Shown: one piece after another, positions 62,936 to 64,000 of the stretch
Position numbering within the stretch: the stretch's first letter is position 1
Layout: each line of letters begins with the position of its first letter
Assembly: GCF_000259235.1 (NCBI RefSeq)
Contig: NC_017733.1
Span: forward strand, 248,001 to 312,000
Reading direction: 5' to 3'
DNA: 64,000 nucleotides
Origin: Helicobacter pylori_CU
Lineage (GTDB): Bacteria; Campylobacterota; Campylobacteria; Campylobacterales; Helicobacteraceae
The notes under the pieces: generated by a model
What the model saw: the letters and a program-made list of their open reading frames with translations, nothing else
Databases searched by the model: none
What the model was told of the DNA's origin: nothing
Translations under genes and position numbers: made by a program

Positions 62936-64000
62936 GTGTTTGTAGATAGCGTGGAAATTATCATCGCTTCGGGTAAGGGGGGGCCTGGAATGGTGAGTTT
63001 TAGGCGAGAAAAGTTTGTCATCAAAGGAGGCCCTGATGGAGGCGATGGAGGCGATGGAGGCGATGTGTATTTTGAAGTGGATAACAATACCGATACTTTA
63101 GCGAATTTTAGAGGCACTAAACACCATAAGGCTAAAAACGGGGCTCCAGGAGGCACACGAAATTGCGCGGGCAAAAAGGGCGAAGACAAGATTATTGTTG
63201 TGCCGCCAGGAACGCAAGTTTTTGTAGATGACAAGTTGTGGCTTGATTTGATCACGCCTAAAGAAAGGGTGTTAGCCTTAAAAGGAGGCAAGGGGGGGTT
63301 AGGGAATGCGCATTTTAAAAGCGCGACTAAACAACAACCCACTTACGCGCAAAAAGGCTTAGAGGGGGCTGAAAAATGCGTGCGTTTGGAATTAAAGCTC
63401 ATCGCTGATATAGGGTTAGTGGGCTTCCCTAATGCGGGTAAATCCACGCTCATTTCCACCATCTCTAACGCTAAGCCTAAAATCGCTAATTATGAATTTA
63501 CGACTCTAGTGCCTAATTTAGGGGTTGTGAGCGTGGATGAAAAAAGCGAATTTCTAATGGCGGATATTCCTGGCATTATTGAAGGGGCTAGTGAGGGAAA
63601 AGGCTTAGGGATTAGCTTTTTAAAGCACATTGAACGCACTAAGGTTCTAGCCTTTGTTTTAGACGCTTCCAGGCTGGATCTGGGCATTAAAGAGCAATAC
63701 CGACGCTTGAGGTTGGAGTTAGAGAAATTTTCACCCACTCTGGCCAACAAGCCTTTTGGGGTGTTGCTCAATAAATGCGATGTTGTAGAAAACATTGATG
63801 AGATGACTAAGGATTTTTGCACCTTTTTAAATTTGGGAGTGCAGAAATTAAACGCATTTGATTTAGAGCCGTATTTAGGGTTTTTACACCCCAATTTAAC
63901 CAGCGATTTTGAAAATAACCCTAATGAAAGATCAGCGCTCTTTGTCTTACCCCTTTCAGCAATTAGCACTCTCAACACGCATGCACTTAAATTTGTGTTG
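62936..64000 (+). CDS. obgE: Obg GTPase, 3' end outside window
   Basis: Essential ribosome-associated GTPase involved in 50S assembly and stress signalling. The GTG start at 62936 follows AAAGGG by 9 bases. The glycine-rich Obg domain (FVDSVEIIIASGKGGPG; a run with GGDGGDGGD) is followed by the G domain: G1 GFPNAGKST near 166, G3 DIPGIIEGAS near 212, and NKCD near 281. The frame is open through base 64000 (355 codons), so only a few residues should be missing compared with the usual ~360. The 9-base GATGGAGGC repeats near 63035 encode the conserved glycine arms. Confidence 0.94.
   Translation, partial: MFVDSVEIIIASGKGGPGMVSFRREKFVIKGGPDGGDGGDGGDVYFEVDNNTDTLANFRGTKHHKAKNGAPGGTRNCAGKKGEDKIIVVPPGTQVFVDDKLWLDLITPKERVLALKGGKGGLGNAHFKSATKQQPTYAQKGLEGAEKCVRLELKLIADIGLVGFPNAGKSTLISTISNAKPKIANYEFTTLVPNLGVVSVDEKSEFLMADIPGIIEGASEGKGLGISFLKHIERTKVLAFVLDASRLDLGIKEQYRRLRLELEKFSPTLANKPFGVLLNKCDVVENIDEMTKDFCTFLNLGVQKLNAFDLEPYLGFLHPNLTSDFENNPNERSALFVLPLSAISTLNTHALKFVL

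Noticed and set aside
63030..63064. 9-base tandem repeat GATGGAGGC in obgE
   Set aside because: It encodes the conserved glycine-rich arms of the Obg domain, so it is explained by protein constraint.
62929..63342. Minus-strand frames over the 62.9-64.0 kb region
   Set aside because: The plus strand encodes intact Obg GTPase through the window end; the minus frames are antisense of its glycine-rich domain.

Overview
The window is a chromosomal segment of Helicobacter pylori. The identity rests on the gene order and on species-typical genes: the paired Hop porins, the giant VacA-like autotransporter ImaA, aliphatic amidase AmiE, the very large FlgL, futalosine-pathway enzymes, DUF374 lipid A acyltransferase and abundant TTG/GTG starts with tight overlaps. 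Promoters mostly show only a TATAAT -10 box, as expected for the vegetative sigma factor of this species. No insertion sequence, prophage, CRISPR array or rRNA gene was seen, and almost every base is genic.

Layout. 1-3.2 kb: end of a membrane-protein gene, then half of a YejABEF/Opp-type peptide importer (ATPase and one permease, minus strand) and a tRNA-Ala(GGC) with a near-ideal promoter. 3.5-6.4 kb: tandem outer-membrane proteins HopF/HopG. 6.5-11.1 kb: purA, a FliJ-like coiled-coil protein, a MotE/MgtE_N-like periplasmic protein, RseP protease and XseA in one overlapping run. 11.1-14.6 kb: two type II restriction-modification pairs placed back to back, divergently transcribed. 14.6-30.7 kb: plus-strand housekeeping genes (clpB, ccdA, a metal-ligand-free dihydroorotase paralogue, aminofutalosine deaminase, an 80-residue nuclease, miaB, lpxJ-like), then a cluster that looks like PilM-PilN-PilO, followed by a CxxC protein, a TPR protein, a TrpC-like half enzyme, ferredoxin, Ppx/GppA, WaaC and LpxL. 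31-40 kb: tgt (minus), then a plus-strand run: RCK-type protein, aroB, mscS, mtaB, an FtsH paralogue that has lost its protease motif, a BioV-like esterase and a DUF4149 membrane protein. 40.1-48.9 kb: imaA. 48.9-53 kb: lysA, chorismate mutase, DUF2156 protein and a PabB-PabC fusion. 53-57 kb: amiE behind a Fur-box-like dyad, and flgL behind a sigma-54-type promoter. 57-64 kb: rplU-rpmA, the dppABCDF operon and obgE (cut by the window end).

Themes. Envelope and LPS assembly (LpxJ, LpxL, WaaC, Hop proteins, ImaA, RseP), peptide import (Yej/Opp half system and a full Dpp operon), chorismate use (AroB, chorismate mutase, PabBC) and motility (FliJ-like, MotE-like, FlgL) are all represented. The least explained parts are the PilMNO-like cluster in an organism without type IV pili, several enzyme paralogues that keep the fold but lose catalytic residues (dihydroorotase-like, FtsH-like, TrpC-like), paired cysteines spread through ImaA, and a large G/C-rich hairpin between lpxL and tgt that could be a small RNA. 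Family assignments come from motif recognition and memory; no database search was run.
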